A stretch of DNA of 18,838 nt. It comes from an uncultured Actinomycetes bacterium. Lineage in GTDB: Bacteria > Actinomycetota > Actinomycetes > Nanopelagicales > Nanopelagicaceae. Below the pieces are notes generated by a model, which saw only the letters and a list, made by a program, of their open reading frames with translations, searched no databases and had not been told where the DNA came from. The position numbers were made by a program, and so were the translations under genes. The stretch lies in NCBI GenBank assembly GCA_903822245.1, contig CAIJOE010000168.1:1-18838 (forward strand). The letters run 5' to 3'. Below, piece by piece: positions 1 to 8,256 of this stretch; within the stretch, counting starts at the first letter, position 1; every line of letters begins with the position of its first letter.

Positions 1-908
1 CCAGCAATTGCGACGATATCTCCGGGGCCTGCTTCAAGTGCTGGAACGCGCTCTAGGCCATCGGTAATTAGGAGTTCAGAAATCTTTACGCGCTCACTTG
101 TTCCATCAGTTTTCATCCACATGACGTTTTCGCCTTTTTTAATTACACCTTCGCGGATTCGGCAAAGTGCCAAACGACCAAGGTAAGGAGAGGAGTCAAG
201 GTTTGTAACGTGTGCTTGTAGTGGTGCACCTTCATGATAAACCGGTGCTGGAATCGTATTGAAGATAACTTCAAATAGTGCATCAAGATTTTCACGATCT
301 GGCATCACGCCGTTTTCTGGGCGGTTCATTGACGCGCGGCCAGCTTTAGCTGATGCATAAACAACAGGGAATTCAATTTGATCATCGTTGGCATCAAGAT
401 CCATGAATAGGCCATAAGCCTCATCAACTACTTCTGGGATACGTGAGTCTGGACGGTCAACTTTATTAATTACCAAGATAACTGGCAGGTTCTTCTCTAG
501 TGCCTTACGCAATACGAAACGTGTTTGTGGAAGTGGGCCTTCTGAAGCATCAACAAGAAGGATTACGCCGTCGACCATTTCAAGTCCGCGCTCTACTTCG
601 CCACCGAAGTCAGCGTGGCCTGGGGTGTCAATAATGTTAACTGTTTGAGCGCCTCGACGAATCGAAGTGTTCTTTGCCAAAATCGTAATTCCTTTTTCAC
701 GTTCTAGATCCATTGAATCCATTACGCGATCGCGGTTCTCGCCCTCTTTTTGGTGCTCTGAAAACGCACCTGACTGAGTAAGCATGGCATCGACCAGTGT
801 GGTCTTGCCATGGTCAACGTGGGCAATGATTGCCACGTTTCGAAGGTCATCGCGCTTTTTTAGCTCGCCGGTTATATATGGGCTCTTCTCGTACTTGATT
901 CTTGTCAT
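1..908 (-). CDS. typA: Translational GTPase TypA/BipA (partial, C-terminus beyond the left edge)
   Basis: TypA/BipA is a ribosome-binding GTPase of the EF-G class, linked in other bacteria to ribosome assembly and cold or stress growth. About 302 N-terminal residues of a protein normally near 610-640 are present; the frame is open at base 1. The G domain is intact: P-loop AHVDHGKT at residues 29-36, the switch region GITI near 73-76, DTPG at 94-97, NKVD at 148-151 and a SAK motif after it, followed by the start of the domain II beta barrel. The ATG shares one base with the stop codon of ychF upstream (TAATG), so the two are very probably one transcript with translational coupling. There is no clear Shine-Dalgarno sequence. 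The family assignment is secure; only the start is open, because homologues often begin slightly closer to the P-loop. Confidence 0.95.
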   Translation of the reverse strand, partial: MTRIKYEKSPYITGELKKRDDLRNVAIIAHVDHGKTTLVDAMLTQSGAFSEHQKEGENRDRVMDSMDLEREKGITILAKNTSIRRGAQTVNIIDTPGHADFGGEVERGLEMVDGVILLVDASEGPLPQTRFVLRKALEKNLPVILVINKVDRPDSRIPEVVDEAYGLFMDLDANDDQIEFPVVYASAKAGRASMNRPENGVMPDRENLDALFEVIFNTIPAPVYHEGAPLQAHVTNLDSSPYLGRLALCRIREGVIKKGENVMWMKTDGTSERVKISELLITDGLERVPALEAGPGDIVAIA

Positions 909-1993
909 TAGTTATTAAACCTAAATTCCACTACATCGCCATCGGACATTACATATTCTTTACCTTCCATTCGGACCTTTCCTGCAGCTTTGGCATCAGC
1001 CATCGTGCCAGCAGAAAGGAGATCGTTAAATGAAACGATCTCAGCCTTAATGAAACCTTTTTGGAAATCGGTGTGAATCACACCGGCCGCAACTGGTGCG
1101 GTATCACCTTTATGAATGGTCCAAGCGCGAGTTTCTTTTGGACCAGCAGTTAAATAAGTTTGCAAACCTAAAGTATTAAAACCAACGCGAGCCAAGGTTG
1201 CAAGACCAGGTTCTTCTAAGCCAATTGCTTCTAGAAGCTCTAATGCGTCGGCATCTTCTAATTCGGAGAGTTCAGCTTCAGTTTTAGCATCTAGAAAGAT
1301 AGCTTCCCCTGGAGCGATCATCGCAGCTAACTTAGCGCGAAGTGCTTGATCATTTAATTCTGCAGCGTCAACATTAAAAACATATAAAAATGGTTTGGCG
1401 GTAAGCAGGTGCAATTCGGCGATCGCTTCTAGATCAACCTTTGAGCCAAAAAGTAATTTGCCAGAATCAAGAAGGGTTTGGGCTTCCTTAGCCGCAGCCA
1501 GGACTGGCGCCTTTTCTTTGGCCACACGTGCTTCTTTTTCCAGACGTGGGATGGCCTTTTCAATTGTTTGAAGATCGGCCAGGGCCAACTCAGTATTAAT
1601 TACTTCAATATCTGATGCTGGATCAACGAATTCTGATGTTCTCTCACCTTCGCGAGTTACGTTCTCATCACTAAAGACGCGGATTACCTGACAGATGGCA
1701 TCGGTCTCACGGATATTTTGCAAGAATTTATTTCCAAGCCCAGCACCTTCAGAGGCGCCTTTAACAATTCCAGCGATATCTACAAAGGAGACGACGGCAG
1801 GAAGGATCTTTTCGGAACCAAAAATCTTGGCTAGCTGCGGCAGGCGATCATCTGGCACACCCACGGTTCCAACATTGGGTTCAATGGTGGCAAATGGGTA
1901 GTTTGCCGCTAGAACATTGTTCTTGGTCAGAGCGTTAAAAAGGGTCGATTTACCCACGTTTGGCAGGCCGACGATTCCGATTGAAAGACTCAT
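908..1993 (-). CDS. ychF: Ribosome-binding ATPase YchF (Obg-like, OLA1 family)
   Basis: YchF is a universally conserved P-loop NTPase of the Obg family that hydrolyses ATP rather than GTP and binds ribosomes, with a role in stress responses in E. coli. The 361 residues match the usual length near 363. Visible motifs are the Walker A GLPNVGKS at residues 9-16, the G3 motif DIAG, the degenerate G4 region FNVDAAE that goes with ATP preference, and the C-terminal TGS-like domain ending in VVEFRFNN. An in-frame ATG nine bases upstream (at 2002) would add three residues, but MSLSIGIVG is the family-like start and a TAGGCT -10-like box lies nine bases before ATG 1993, directly abutting ATG 2002, which favours the shorter form and a nearly leaderless mRNA. 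Its stop overlaps the typA start by one base. Confidence 0.96.
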   Translation of the reverse strand: MSLSIGIVGLPNVGKSTLFNALTKNNVLAANYPFATIEPNVGTVGVPDDRLPQLAKIFGSEKILPAVVSFVDIAGIVKGASEGAGLGNKFLQNIRETDAICQVIRVFSDENVTREGERTSEFVDPASDIEVINTELALADLQTIEKAIPRLEKEARVAKEKAPVLAAAKEAQTLLDSGKLLFGSKVDLEAIAELHLLTAKPFLYVFNVDAAELNDQALRAKLAAMIAPGEAIFLDAKTEAELSELEDADALELLEAIGLEEPGLATLARVGFNTLGLQTYLTAGPKETRAWTIHKGDTAPVAAGVIHTDFQKGFIKAEIVSFNDLLSAGTMADAKAAGKVRMEGKEYVMSDGDVVEFRFNN

Positions 1994-2045
1994 AAGTGCC
2001 ATAGCCTACGGGGCTTTGTCGGTCCTTCCTGCCACTATTGCCAGC

Positions 2046-3185
2046 ATGAACCTGATTTTAGGCTTAATAATCGGCCTGCTCCTTGGAGCAAGCATTGGAT
2101 TTCTGGCTGCCAAGTCCCGAAGTGGCAAAAGTGATCCAGTTGTTAATGAATTAAATCGTCAATTACAAGAAGAACGAAATAAGACAGAGGCTACTAATAA
2201 ATTAAATGTTGAATTAGCTGGCGTAAAAGAAACGGTTGAAAAATTAACTAAGGCCTCACAAGATGCCGATTTTCGTCGCGTCAAGGCTGAGACTGAAATT
2301 GCAGAGCAAGTTCGCTTTATGGCTGAACACAATAAAGATTTAGTAAACCAAACTCGCGCAATAGCTGGCGCTTTATCTAGCGCTCAAACTCGAGGAAAGT
2401 TTGGCGAAGCTCATCTAGAAAAACTCCTTGAAAGTGCTGGACTAATTGAGAACGAACATTTCACACGCCAAAAGGGCTCAGAAAGTATTGGTGAGTCAGG
2501 TGCGATTCCAGATGTGACCATCTCTATGCCTGGTGGTTCAGTTATTTATATTGATTCAAAGTTTCCATTCCAACGTTTCTATGAAGCTTTTGAAACCCAA
2601 GATGACGTAGAGCGCAAAGAGCTCCTTGCCCTGCATTCAAAGGATCTATTGGCCCATATCCAAGCACTTTCAAAGCGCAAGTATGCCGAGCGGGGTCCCT
2701 CACCTGACTTCGTAATTCTCTATGCCCCAATAGATGCCATCTTTATTGAAGCAGTTAAGGCAATCCCAGATTTCCTAGAGACTTCATTTCGCTTGGGTGT
2801 AACAGTGGCAACCCCAACTTCGATGATGGCGCTACTTAGAACAGTTGGCTATCTATTTAGCCGAAACCGAGTTGCTGCCAATGCTGAAGAAATTCAAAGT
2901 TTGGCCGTTAAGTTTCTGCGCGATGTATCTGCCTTGCATGAGAAGATCGTGACTGTCGGTGAACGCTTAAAGAGCACGCTAAAGGCTTATAACGAGATGA
3001 TCCCTACCGCTGAGACCACGGTTCTATCCGCAGCCAAGCGAATGAAATCACTTGATGTTGCTGGAAAGCCACTTCAAGCTTTGCCCGAAGTTTCCGAAAA
3101 TGTGCGTTCTTTAGAAAGTAAATTAGAATTAAACGCACCAGAAGATTTCATTGAGGTAGAAGAAGTAGAAAGTCAGGAAGATTAA
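2046..3185 (+). CDS. rmuC: DNA recombination protein RmuC
   Basis: RmuC-family proteins limit recombination at inverted repeats in E. coli and carry a restriction-endonuclease-like core; the biochemical activity is little characterised. The 379 residues show an N-terminal membrane anchor (residues 2-21), a charged coiled coil (about 30-100), then the RmuC core with GKFGEAHLEKLL near 117-128, PDV at 155-157 and IDSKFPF at 169-175, the likely active-site region. ATG 2046 is chosen because it gives the standard short anchor; upstream in-frame codons would run into the divergent ychF gene. No Shine-Dalgarno sequence is seen, and CACTAT seven bases before the ATG is a weak -10 candidate for a leaderless message. 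The stop overlaps the next gene's ATG by one base (TAATG). Confidence 0.93.
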   Translation: MNLILGLIIGLLLGASIGFLAAKSRSGKSDPVVNELNRQLQEERNKTEATNKLNVELAGVKETVEKLTKASQDADFRRVKAETEIAEQVRFMAEHNKDLVNQTRAIAGALSSAQTRGKFGEAHLEKLLESAGLIENEHFTRQKGSESIGESGAIPDVTISMPGGSVIYIDSKFPFQRFYEAFETQDDVERKELLALHSKDLLAHIQALSKRKYAERGPSPDFVILYAPIDAIFIEAVKAIPDFLETSFRLGVTVATPTSMMALLRTVGYLFSRNRVAANAEEIQSLAVKFLRDVSALHEKIVTVGERLKSTLKAYNEMIPTAETTVLSAAKRMKSLDVAGKPLQALPEVSENVRSLESKLELNAPEDFIEVEEVESQED

Positions 3186-3595
3186 TGAGCAGTGTTTTAG
3201 CCAGTACTAAGAAGCCTATTAAAGGCCCCGGTCTTAAAGCGGCGGGTGTTGTAGTTTTGCAATTTCTACTTATATTTCTAGTAGAAGCCCTTGAATACAC
3301 AATCTTTAAAGTTGGTCTCTGGACTGGAATTGCACTTCTAGTCTCCTATGGTGGTGGCCTTTATCTAGGACGCAAAGGAACTTCACTGACAAATGCGGTT
3401 AATCCCCCGATTGCATTTCTTTTTGCAACATTGATTATTCTTGCAACGATCGGCGGCGCTGGATTTCATCCAGCAAAAATCGGTTTGGAATTTATTTCAG
3501 CACTTTCTGGTGTGGCCCCATATATGGTCATTGGCTCAGTTATCGCTTGGCTAGCCCACTTTTCAATATCAAAGCGTGAAAAGAAGAGCGCTTAA
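3185..3595 (+). CDS. Small integral membrane protein, DUF6542-like
   Basis: This 136-residue protein has a basic N-terminus (residues 1-18) and four predicted hydrophobic helices, roughly residues 19-37, 45-60, 72-90 and 105-125, ending in the basic tail SKREKKSA. The layout, and the place between rmuC and ispH/xseA, resemble the actinobacterial DUF6542 family, whose function is unknown; I recognise it by topology and context more than by exact motif. It is translationally coupled to rmuC (TAATG overlap). Its stop lies one base from the stop of convergent ispH, so there is no room for a separate terminator. A role in envelope or DNA-repair membrane anchoring can be imagined from its partner but the sequence does not show it. 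Confidence 0.8.
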   Translation: MSSVLASTKKPIKGPGLKAAGVVVLQFLLIFLVEALEYTIFKVGLWTGIALLVSYGGGLYLGRKGTSLTNAVNPPIAFLFATLIILATIGGAGFHPAKIGLEFISALSGVAPYMVIGSVIAWLAHFSISKREKKSA

Positions 3596-3596
3596 C

Positions 3597-4550
3597 TTAC
3601 TTTCCAGCTGCCTTTAAATCTTTTCTTAACTCTGGTGGCACCGCAAAAAGCAAAGTCTCTTCCATCGCGGTAACAGTTTCAACATCGGCAAAGCCACGCT
3701 CAGCAAGCCACTGCAATAAGTCTTTTACTAAAATCTCTGGCACTGATGCACCTGAAGTAACTCCGATTGTTTCAACTCCTTCTAGCCATTGATCTTTGGC
3801 CTCGAGCGCATAATCAATTAGGTATGCCGCTTTAGTGCCATATTCCAAGGCAACCTCAACTAGTCGAACCGAGTTTGAAGAATTCTTTGATCCAACAACT
3901 AAAACTAAATCTACTTGTGGCGCAATTTGCTTAATGGCAACCTGGCGGTTTTGTGTGGCATAACAAATGTCATCACTTGGTGGATCCATCAACTTTGGAA
4001 AGCGCTTTTTAAGAGCAGCGACTGTGGTTAAAGTTTCATCAACACTTAGAGTTGTTTGTGATAACCAAGCAACCTTGTTCTCATCTTTAACTTGAATCTG
4101 ATCAATGCCATCTAGGCCATCAACTAGAATTATGTGATCAGGTGCTTCTCCTGCTGTTCCTTCTACTTCTTCATGGCCTTCGTGGCCGATCAGAAGAATT
4201 GTTAAATCCTCGGCAGCAAAGCGTTTAACTTCGTGGTGAACTTTGGTTACCAACGGGCAAGTAGCATCAATAGTTTTTAGATTGCGCTCTGCAGCAGATG
4301 CATGAACGGCTGGTGAAACGCCATGGGCTGAAAAAATAACAGTTTGGCCTTCTGGTACTTCATCGTTTTCACTAACGAATATTGCCCCGCGAGCTTCAAG
4401 GGTTTGCACGACGTGCTTATTGTGAACAATCTCTTTACGAACATAGACCGGAGCACCATATAGATCTAGGGCCTTTTCAACGGTGACGACCGCGCGATCC
4501 ACTCCTGCGCAATATCCGCGAGGCGCTGCAAGAAGAACCCGTTTAGCCAT
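3597..4550 (-). CDS. ispH: 4-hydroxy-3-methylbut-2-enyl diphosphate reductase IspH (LytB)
   Basis: IspH performs the last step of the MEP isoprenoid pathway, reducing HMBPP to IPP and DMAPP with a [4Fe-4S] cluster. The 317 residues are full length. The three cluster cysteines are visible at C14 (RGYCAGVDRA), C98 (DATCPL) and C196 (DICYATQNRQ), with substrate-binding H43, H126 and the proton-relay glutamate E128 in the GHEGHEEVEG segment; SSNSVRL near 224-230 binds the diphosphate. The gene starts at ATG 4550 exactly six bases after a TAGACT -10 box, so the mRNA is probably leaderless. It diverges from xseA across 25 bases. The isoprenoid product feeds the cis-prenyltransferase encoded near 10 kb. 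Confidence 0.97.
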   Translation of the reverse strand: MAKRVLLAAPRGYCAGVDRAVVTVEKALDLYGAPVYVRKEIVHNKHVVQTLEARGAIFVSENDEVPEGQTVIFSAHGVSPAVHASAAERNLKTIDATCPLVTKVHHEVKRFAAEDLTILLIGHEGHEEVEGTAGEAPDHIILVDGLDGIDQIQVKDENKVAWLSQTTLSVDETLTTVAALKKRFPKLMDPPSDDICYATQNRQVAIKQIAPQVDLVLVVGSKNSSNSVRLVEVALEYGTKAAYLIDYALEAKDQWLEGVETIGVTSGASVPEILVKDLLQWLAERGFADVETVTAMEETLLFAVPPELRKDLKAAGK

Positions 4551-4556
4551 GAGCGC

Positions 4557-4569
4557 AGTCTATTAGGAT
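4557..4569. promoter_or_regulatory. Back-to-back leaderless promoters of ispH (minus) and xseA (plus)
   Basis: Minus-strand TAGACT occupies 4557-4562 and plus-strand TAGGAT occupies 4564-4569, with one base between them. Each lies exactly six bases from its own ATG (4550 and 4576), so transcription should begin at or next to the start codon. Any -35 contact for one gene falls inside the other gene. The assignment rests on the TANNNT pattern and spacing, not on mapped transcripts. Confidence 0.65.
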
Positions 4570-4575
4570 CGCGCC

Positions 4576-5775
4576 ATGCTCGAAACTTCAGCCGATTCCC
4601 CAGTCCCGGTAAGGGTGGTCTCTGAAGCAATCGGCGATTATTTATCGCGCCTTGGCGCCGTATGGATCGAAGGTGAACTATCTGAAGTAACAGTTCGACC
4701 TGGTGCCCAAATGGTCTTCATGCGCCTTAAAGATACAAGTGCGGATATGAGCATCTCGATTATGTGTCACAAATCGGTATTAGAAAGTATGCAACCACTT
4801 CCACAAAATGCCCGCGTAGTAATGAATTCAAAAGTCTCTTGGTATGCCAAGAATGGCTCGCTCTCTTTTAGCGTTAAGGAAATTCGCCAAATAGGAATTG
4901 GTGAATTAATTGCTCGCCTAGAAGCACTAAAAGAGCTGCTCTATGAAGAAGGGCTTTTTGAAACTGATCGAAAGAAAGAACTGCCATTTCTACCAAAGGC
5001 AGTTGGCTTAATCTGTGGGCGCAATAGTGATGCGGAAAAAGATGTTGTGGAAAATGCCAAGCGTCGCTGGCCTTCGGTTCGATTTGAGATCCGTGAAGTT
5101 GCAGTGCAGGGCGCAGCAGCTGTCGTGGAAGTAAGCGCTGCTCTAAAAGAGCTAGATGAACACCCAGATGTTGATGTAATAATCATTACTCGTGGTGGTG
5201 GATCATTTGAAGATTTACTCGCCTTCTCAGATGAATCCCTCGTGCGATTGGCAGCAAATTGCCAAACGCCGATAGTTAGTGCCATCGGCCATGAGAAAGA
5301 TGCACCACTTCTAGATTTAGTTGCAGACTGGCGCGCTTCCACGCCAACTGATGCTGGCAAGAAAGTCGTGCCAGATATGGATGAAGAACTGACCAAGATT
5401 GCAAACTTGCGAGAACGAGCAAAGCGTTATGTGCAGGGGCGAATTGATTTTGAGATTTCAAAGATTCAAGGATTTATGGATCGGCCAAGTATGAAAGAGC
5501 CGCTCACGATGATTAGTTCTAGATTAGAAATAATTACAAATCTTCGAGCTAGAAGTTTTAGATCCACTAACTCCAGGCTTTGGCTAGCGACTGAGGAAAT
5601 AGCAAGTTTCACTTCCCAGGTGCGCACCCTTTCCCCGCAGGCCACTTTGGAGCGCGGCTATTCAGTAGTTCAAAAGGCCGATGGCCGCGTTGTTAGAAAT
5701 GCGAGTGAACTCACAAAGGGTGATCGCCTACGTATTCGCCTTGCTAAGGGCGAAGGGACTGCGACTTCGGATTAA
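4576..5775 (+). CDS. xseA: Exodeoxyribonuclease VII large subunit XseA
   Basis: XseA is the catalytic subunit of exonuclease VII, which degrades single-stranded DNA from both ends and acts in mismatch repair and damage tolerance together with several XseB chains. The 399 residues show the N-terminal OB fold (about 12-105) and the catalytic core: GLICGRNSDAEKDV near 144-157, RGGGS at 206-210, GHEKD at 238-242 and DWRASTPTDA at 251-260, followed by a coiled-coil segment and a short C-terminal strand region (LERGYSVV). The core motifs match the family well. ATG 4576 follows a TAGGAT box by six bases, pointing to a leaderless start. xseB follows after 20 bases and appears to have its own promoter as well. 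Confidence 0.96.
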   Translation: MLETSADSPVPVRVVSEAIGDYLSRLGAVWIEGELSEVTVRPGAQMVFMRLKDTSADMSISIMCHKSVLESMQPLPQNARVVMNSKVSWYAKNGSLSFSVKEIRQIGIGELIARLEALKELLYEEGLFETDRKKELPFLPKAVGLICGRNSDAEKDVVENAKRRWPSVRFEIREVAVQGAAAVVEVSAALKELDEHPDVDVIIITRGGGSFEDLLAFSDESLVRLAANCQTPIVSAIGHEKDAPLLDLVADWRASTPTDAGKKVVPDMDEELTKIANLRERAKRYVQGRIDFEISKIQGFMDRPSMKEPLTMISSRLEIITNLRARSFRSTNSRLWLATEEIASFTSQVRTLSPQATLERGYSVVQKADGRVVRNASELTKGDRLRIRLAKGEGTATSD

Positions 5776-5783
5776 ATTGAGAG

Positions 5784-5789
5784 TAGATT
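5784..5789 (+). promoter_or_regulatory. Candidate internal leaderless promoter of xseB
   Basis: TAGATT lies six bases before the xseB ATG, in the 20-base gap after the xseA stop, with the same spacing as at other starts in this window. It would give xseB and the downstream fumarase a transcript independent of xseA. No Shine-Dalgarno sequence precedes xseB, which agrees with leaderless initiation. No -35 element is evident. Confidence 0.5.
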
Positions 5790-5795
5790 ACGAAT

Positions 5796-6002
5796 ATGGC
5801 AACTAGTAAAGAAGAAAAACTTGGCTATGAACAAGCTCGTGATGAGTTGGCCAAAGTTGTTGCCTCCCTTGAAGGTGGCCAAAGCACTCTGGAACAATCT
5901 TTAGCTCTTTGGGAGCGCGGAGAAGAGTTAGCAAAGATTTGCCAAGATTGGCTAGATGGCGCAAAAGCTAAGTTAGATAAAGCAAAGCCAGCAGCGGAAT
6001 AA
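5796..6002 (+). CDS. xseB: Exodeoxyribonuclease VII small subunit XseB
   Basis: XseB is the small helical subunit of exonuclease VII; several copies bind the coiled coil of XseA and restrain or organise the nuclease. The 68-residue protein has the family pattern of two amphipathic helices: LGYEQARDELAKVVASLEGG, then the diagnostic SLEQ-type stretch (STLEQSLALWERGEEL) and a lysine-rich C-terminus. Length is typical. It lies directly after xseA. The following fumarase start codon is within a few bases of its TAA, so those two are translationally coupled even though they are functionally unrelated. Confidence 0.93.
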   Translation: MATSKEEKLGYEQARDELAKVVASLEGGQSTLEQSLALWERGEELAKICQDWLDGAKAKLDKAKPAAE

Positions 6003-6005
6003 GTG

Positions 6006-7658
6006 ATGCCTGAGTTTAATTACAGCGACCTTTTGCCACTTGGAAAAGACAATACACAATATCGCTTAGTCTCCAGCCAAGGGGTAACTACCTTCACGGC
6101 CGAAGGAATGGAATTTCTTAAAGTAACGCCACAAGCTATTTCAAATTTAACCTCAGAGGCGATTCATGACATTAACCATTATTTGCGCGCCGAACACCTG
6201 TCGCAATTAGCTTGGATTCTCGATGATAAAGAAGCATCACCAAATGATCGCTTTGTTGCGCTAGATCTTTTAAAGAACGCCAATATTTCAGCCGGCGGGG
6301 TTTTGCCTATGTGCCAAGATACTGGAACCGCTCTGATCATGGGAAAGAAAGGCCAGCGAGTACTAACTACCGAAAAAGATGAAATTTCAATTTCAAAAGG
6401 TGTCTATGAGGCCTATACAAATCTAAATCTTCGCTATTCCCAGCTTGCCCCGGTTACTACTTGGGATGAGAAGAACACTGGAAATAACTTGCCAGCACAG
6501 GTAGAGATTTACTCCGATTCAGAACATGGCGATGAATACAATTTCTTATTCATAGCTAAGGGCGGCGGTTCGGCCAATAAGTCATTTCTCTATCAAGAGA
6601 CAAAAGCAGTATTAAACCCAACTTCATTTATGAATTGGTTAGATGAAAAACTTCGTTCAATTGGCACTGCAGCTTGCCCGCCGTATCACCTAGCAATTGT
6701 CATTGGCGGAACTTCTGCCGAGCACACGGTAAAAACTGCCAAGCTTGCAAGTACTCACTATTTAGATTCACTTCCAACTTCCGGGAACGCCCAAACCGGT
6801 CATGGTTTTAGAGATATAGAACTTGAGCAAAAAGTTCTAGAACTAACTCGCACCTTAGGTATCGGCGCCCAATTTGGTGGCAAGTACTTCTGCCACGATG
6901 TTCGAGTAATTCGCTTGCCACGTCACGGCGCTTCCCTGCCAATTGCAATTGCAGTTTCTTGTTCAGCAGATCGCCAAGCAAAGGCCAAAATCACCAAAGA
7001 AGGCGTATTTCTAGAAGTTCTAGAGCGAGATCCAGCCCACTTCCTTCCAGCTATTACCGATGAGCATCTAGATGATGAAGTTGTGAAAATTGATTTAAAT
7101 CAACCAATGGCCGAGGTTTTAAAAACTCTTTCAAAGTATCCAATTAAGACCAGACTTTCACTGACTGGAACTTTGGTCGTTGCCCGCGACTTGGCTCATG
7201 CCAAGATCAAAGAACTTCTAGATGCTGGTAAAGACCTACCGCAATATATGAAAGACCATGCTGTTTATTACGCCGGCCCAGCAAAGACTCCGGTTGGCTA
7301 TGCATCTGGTTCTTTTGGGCCAACTACCGCGGGGCGAATGGATTCCTACGTTGACCAATTCCAAGTGGCCGGCGGCTCAATGATTATGTTGGCAAAAGGA
7401 AATCGCTCTAAGGCAGTAACCCAAGCTTGCCAAAAGCATGGTGGTTTCTACCTTGGATCAATTGGTGGTCCTGCGGCTAGATTGGCGCAAGATTGCATTA
7501 AGAAAGTTGAAACTCTGGACTATGCCGAACTTGGCATGGAGGCGGTATGGAAAATTGAAGTAGAAGACTTCCCGGCCTTTATTGTGGTTGACGATAAGGG
7601 CAATGATTTCTTTGCCGAGACGTCAAAGCCAATTTCAATTGGCAAAGCACCCAACTAA
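6006..7658 (+). CDS. fumA: Fumarate hydratase class I (iron-sulfur type)
   Basis: This enzyme interconverts fumarate and L-malate in the TCA cycle using an oxygen-sensitive [4Fe-4S] cluster. It is the single-chain class I form of 550 residues. The three cluster cysteines correspond to C103 (LPMCQDTG), C224 (TAACPPYH) and C319 (VSCSADR); RLPRHGAS near 304-311 and PVGYASGSFGPTTAGRMDSY in the C-terminal domain are the substrate-binding signatures of this class. A GTG at 6003 directly precedes ATG 6006; the ATG is preferred. It follows the xseB stop by three bases, with no distinct Shine-Dalgarno site, so translation is probably coupled. A hairpin with a T-run overlaps its stop codon. M. tuberculosis has the unrelated class II FumC at the comparable map position (from memory), so the enzyme type differs although the place is shared. 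Confidence 0.95.
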   Translation: MPEFNYSDLLPLGKDNTQYRLVSSQGVTTFTAEGMEFLKVTPQAISNLTSEAIHDINHYLRAEHLSQLAWILDDKEASPNDRFVALDLLKNANISAGGVLPMCQDTGTALIMGKKGQRVLTTEKDEISISKGVYEAYTNLNLRYSQLAPVTTWDEKNTGNNLPAQVEIYSDSEHGDEYNFLFIAKGGGSANKSFLYQETKAVLNPTSFMNWLDEKLRSIGTAACPPYHLAIVIGGTSAEHTVKTAKLASTHYLDSLPTSGNAQTGHGFRDIELEQKVLELTRTLGIGAQFGGKYFCHDVRVIRLPRHGASLPIAIAVSCSADRQAKAKITKEGVFLEVLERDPAHFLPAITDEHLDDEVVKIDLNQPMAEVLKTLSKYPIKTRLSLTGTLVVARDLAHAKIKELLDAGKDLPQYMKDHAVYYAGPAKTPVGYASGSFGPTTAGRMDSYVDQFQVAGGSMIMLAKGNRSKAVTQACQKHGGFYLGSIGGPAARLAQDCIKKVETLDYAELGMEAVWKIEVEDFPAFIVVDDKGNDFFAETSKPISIGKAPN

Positions 7659-7675
7659 TTTATTGGTGGCTTTTT
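7644..7675 (+). terminator. Rho-independent terminator of the fumarase transcript
   Basis: AAAGC (7644-7648) pairs with GCTTT (7669-7673), then a 2x2 mismatch, then CCAA (7651-7654) pairs with TTGG (7663-7666) around an eight-base loop. Five T residues follow at 7671-7675. The left arm overlaps the last fumarase codons, and the convergent SLT gene ends nine bases on. Confidence 0.6.
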
Positions 7676-7683
7676 AGTATTTC

Positions 7684-8256
7684 TTAGTAGTAATGCGAGC
7701 GATGCTTTTTTAAAAGCGCATTACAAGGAGTTGAATAGCGAGCCTTGATATAGGCCAGACCCCATTTAATTTGAGTTACTGGGTTGGTGCGCCAGTCAGT
7801 TGCGATTACTTCCATCTTGGTAGCAGGAAGTGCCTGAGGAATTCCATGGGCGCCAGAACGGTAGTTGTGGGCTTTAAAGTTCCAGTGGCTCTCACCGTTC
7901 CAAAGCTGGTTAAGGCAAGAGACTTGGCTTGAATTCCAGCCATAATTTTGGTCGATCAAATCAAGGGCTACCGACTTTGCCCCCTGGGGAGTCTTGGCCA
8001 ATTCGACTTGGCGGGCAGCTAGTGAAACCAAAGCAATTGAATTGGCATCAACCGAGATGACGCCGGACTCATCTAGCGAAATTCCGGCTGGGCCAGGATC
8101 AGCACTTGGCGCTGATGGATCGGCTGGGATGGAATCTGGGACGCTGACTAATTGCTGAAAGGTAGTTTGGGCATAGGAAGTATCGACGGCGGCAACAAAA
8201 GAGATGAAAAAGGCAGCTCCTAGAACCAGGCTTGGCTTGCGCAAGAACTTATTCAT
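7684..8256 (-). CDS. Secreted SLT-type muramidase (lytic transglycosylase-like domain)
   Basis: A predicted exported cell wall enzyme that would cleave the glycan strands of peptidoglycan. The 190 residues comprise a signal peptide (basic MNKFLRK, hydrophobic 9-24, probable cleavage after the SYAQ region near 30), a proline-rich and acidic linker (about 35-70), and a C-terminal lysozyme-fold domain from about 100. E122 in LWNGESHW is the expected catalytic acid; the SGAHGIPQALP segment and DWRTNPVTQIKWGLAYI are typical of the actinobacterial SLT/RPF-like group; C114 and C178 could form a disulfide. The start has a strong Shine-Dalgarno site, GGGAGG at 8262-8267 with a five-base spacer, unlike most genes here. 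It lies alone behind a 238-base leader and has no LysM or PG-binding repeat. Confidence 0.85.
   Translation of the reverse strand: MNKFLRKPSLVLGAAFFISFVAAVDTSYAQTTFQQLVSVPDSIPADPSAPSADPGPAGISLDESGVISVDANSIALVSLAARQVELAKTPQGAKSVALDLIDQNYGWNSSQVSCLNQLWNGESHWNFKAHNYRSGAHGIPQALPATKMEVIATDWRTNPVTQIKWGLAYIKARYSTPCNALLKKHRSHYY

Noticed and set aside
4941..5396. Minus-strand open frame of 151 codons inside xseA.
   Set aside because: Serine-rich shadow of the xseA coding frame; xseA motifs are intact on the other strand.
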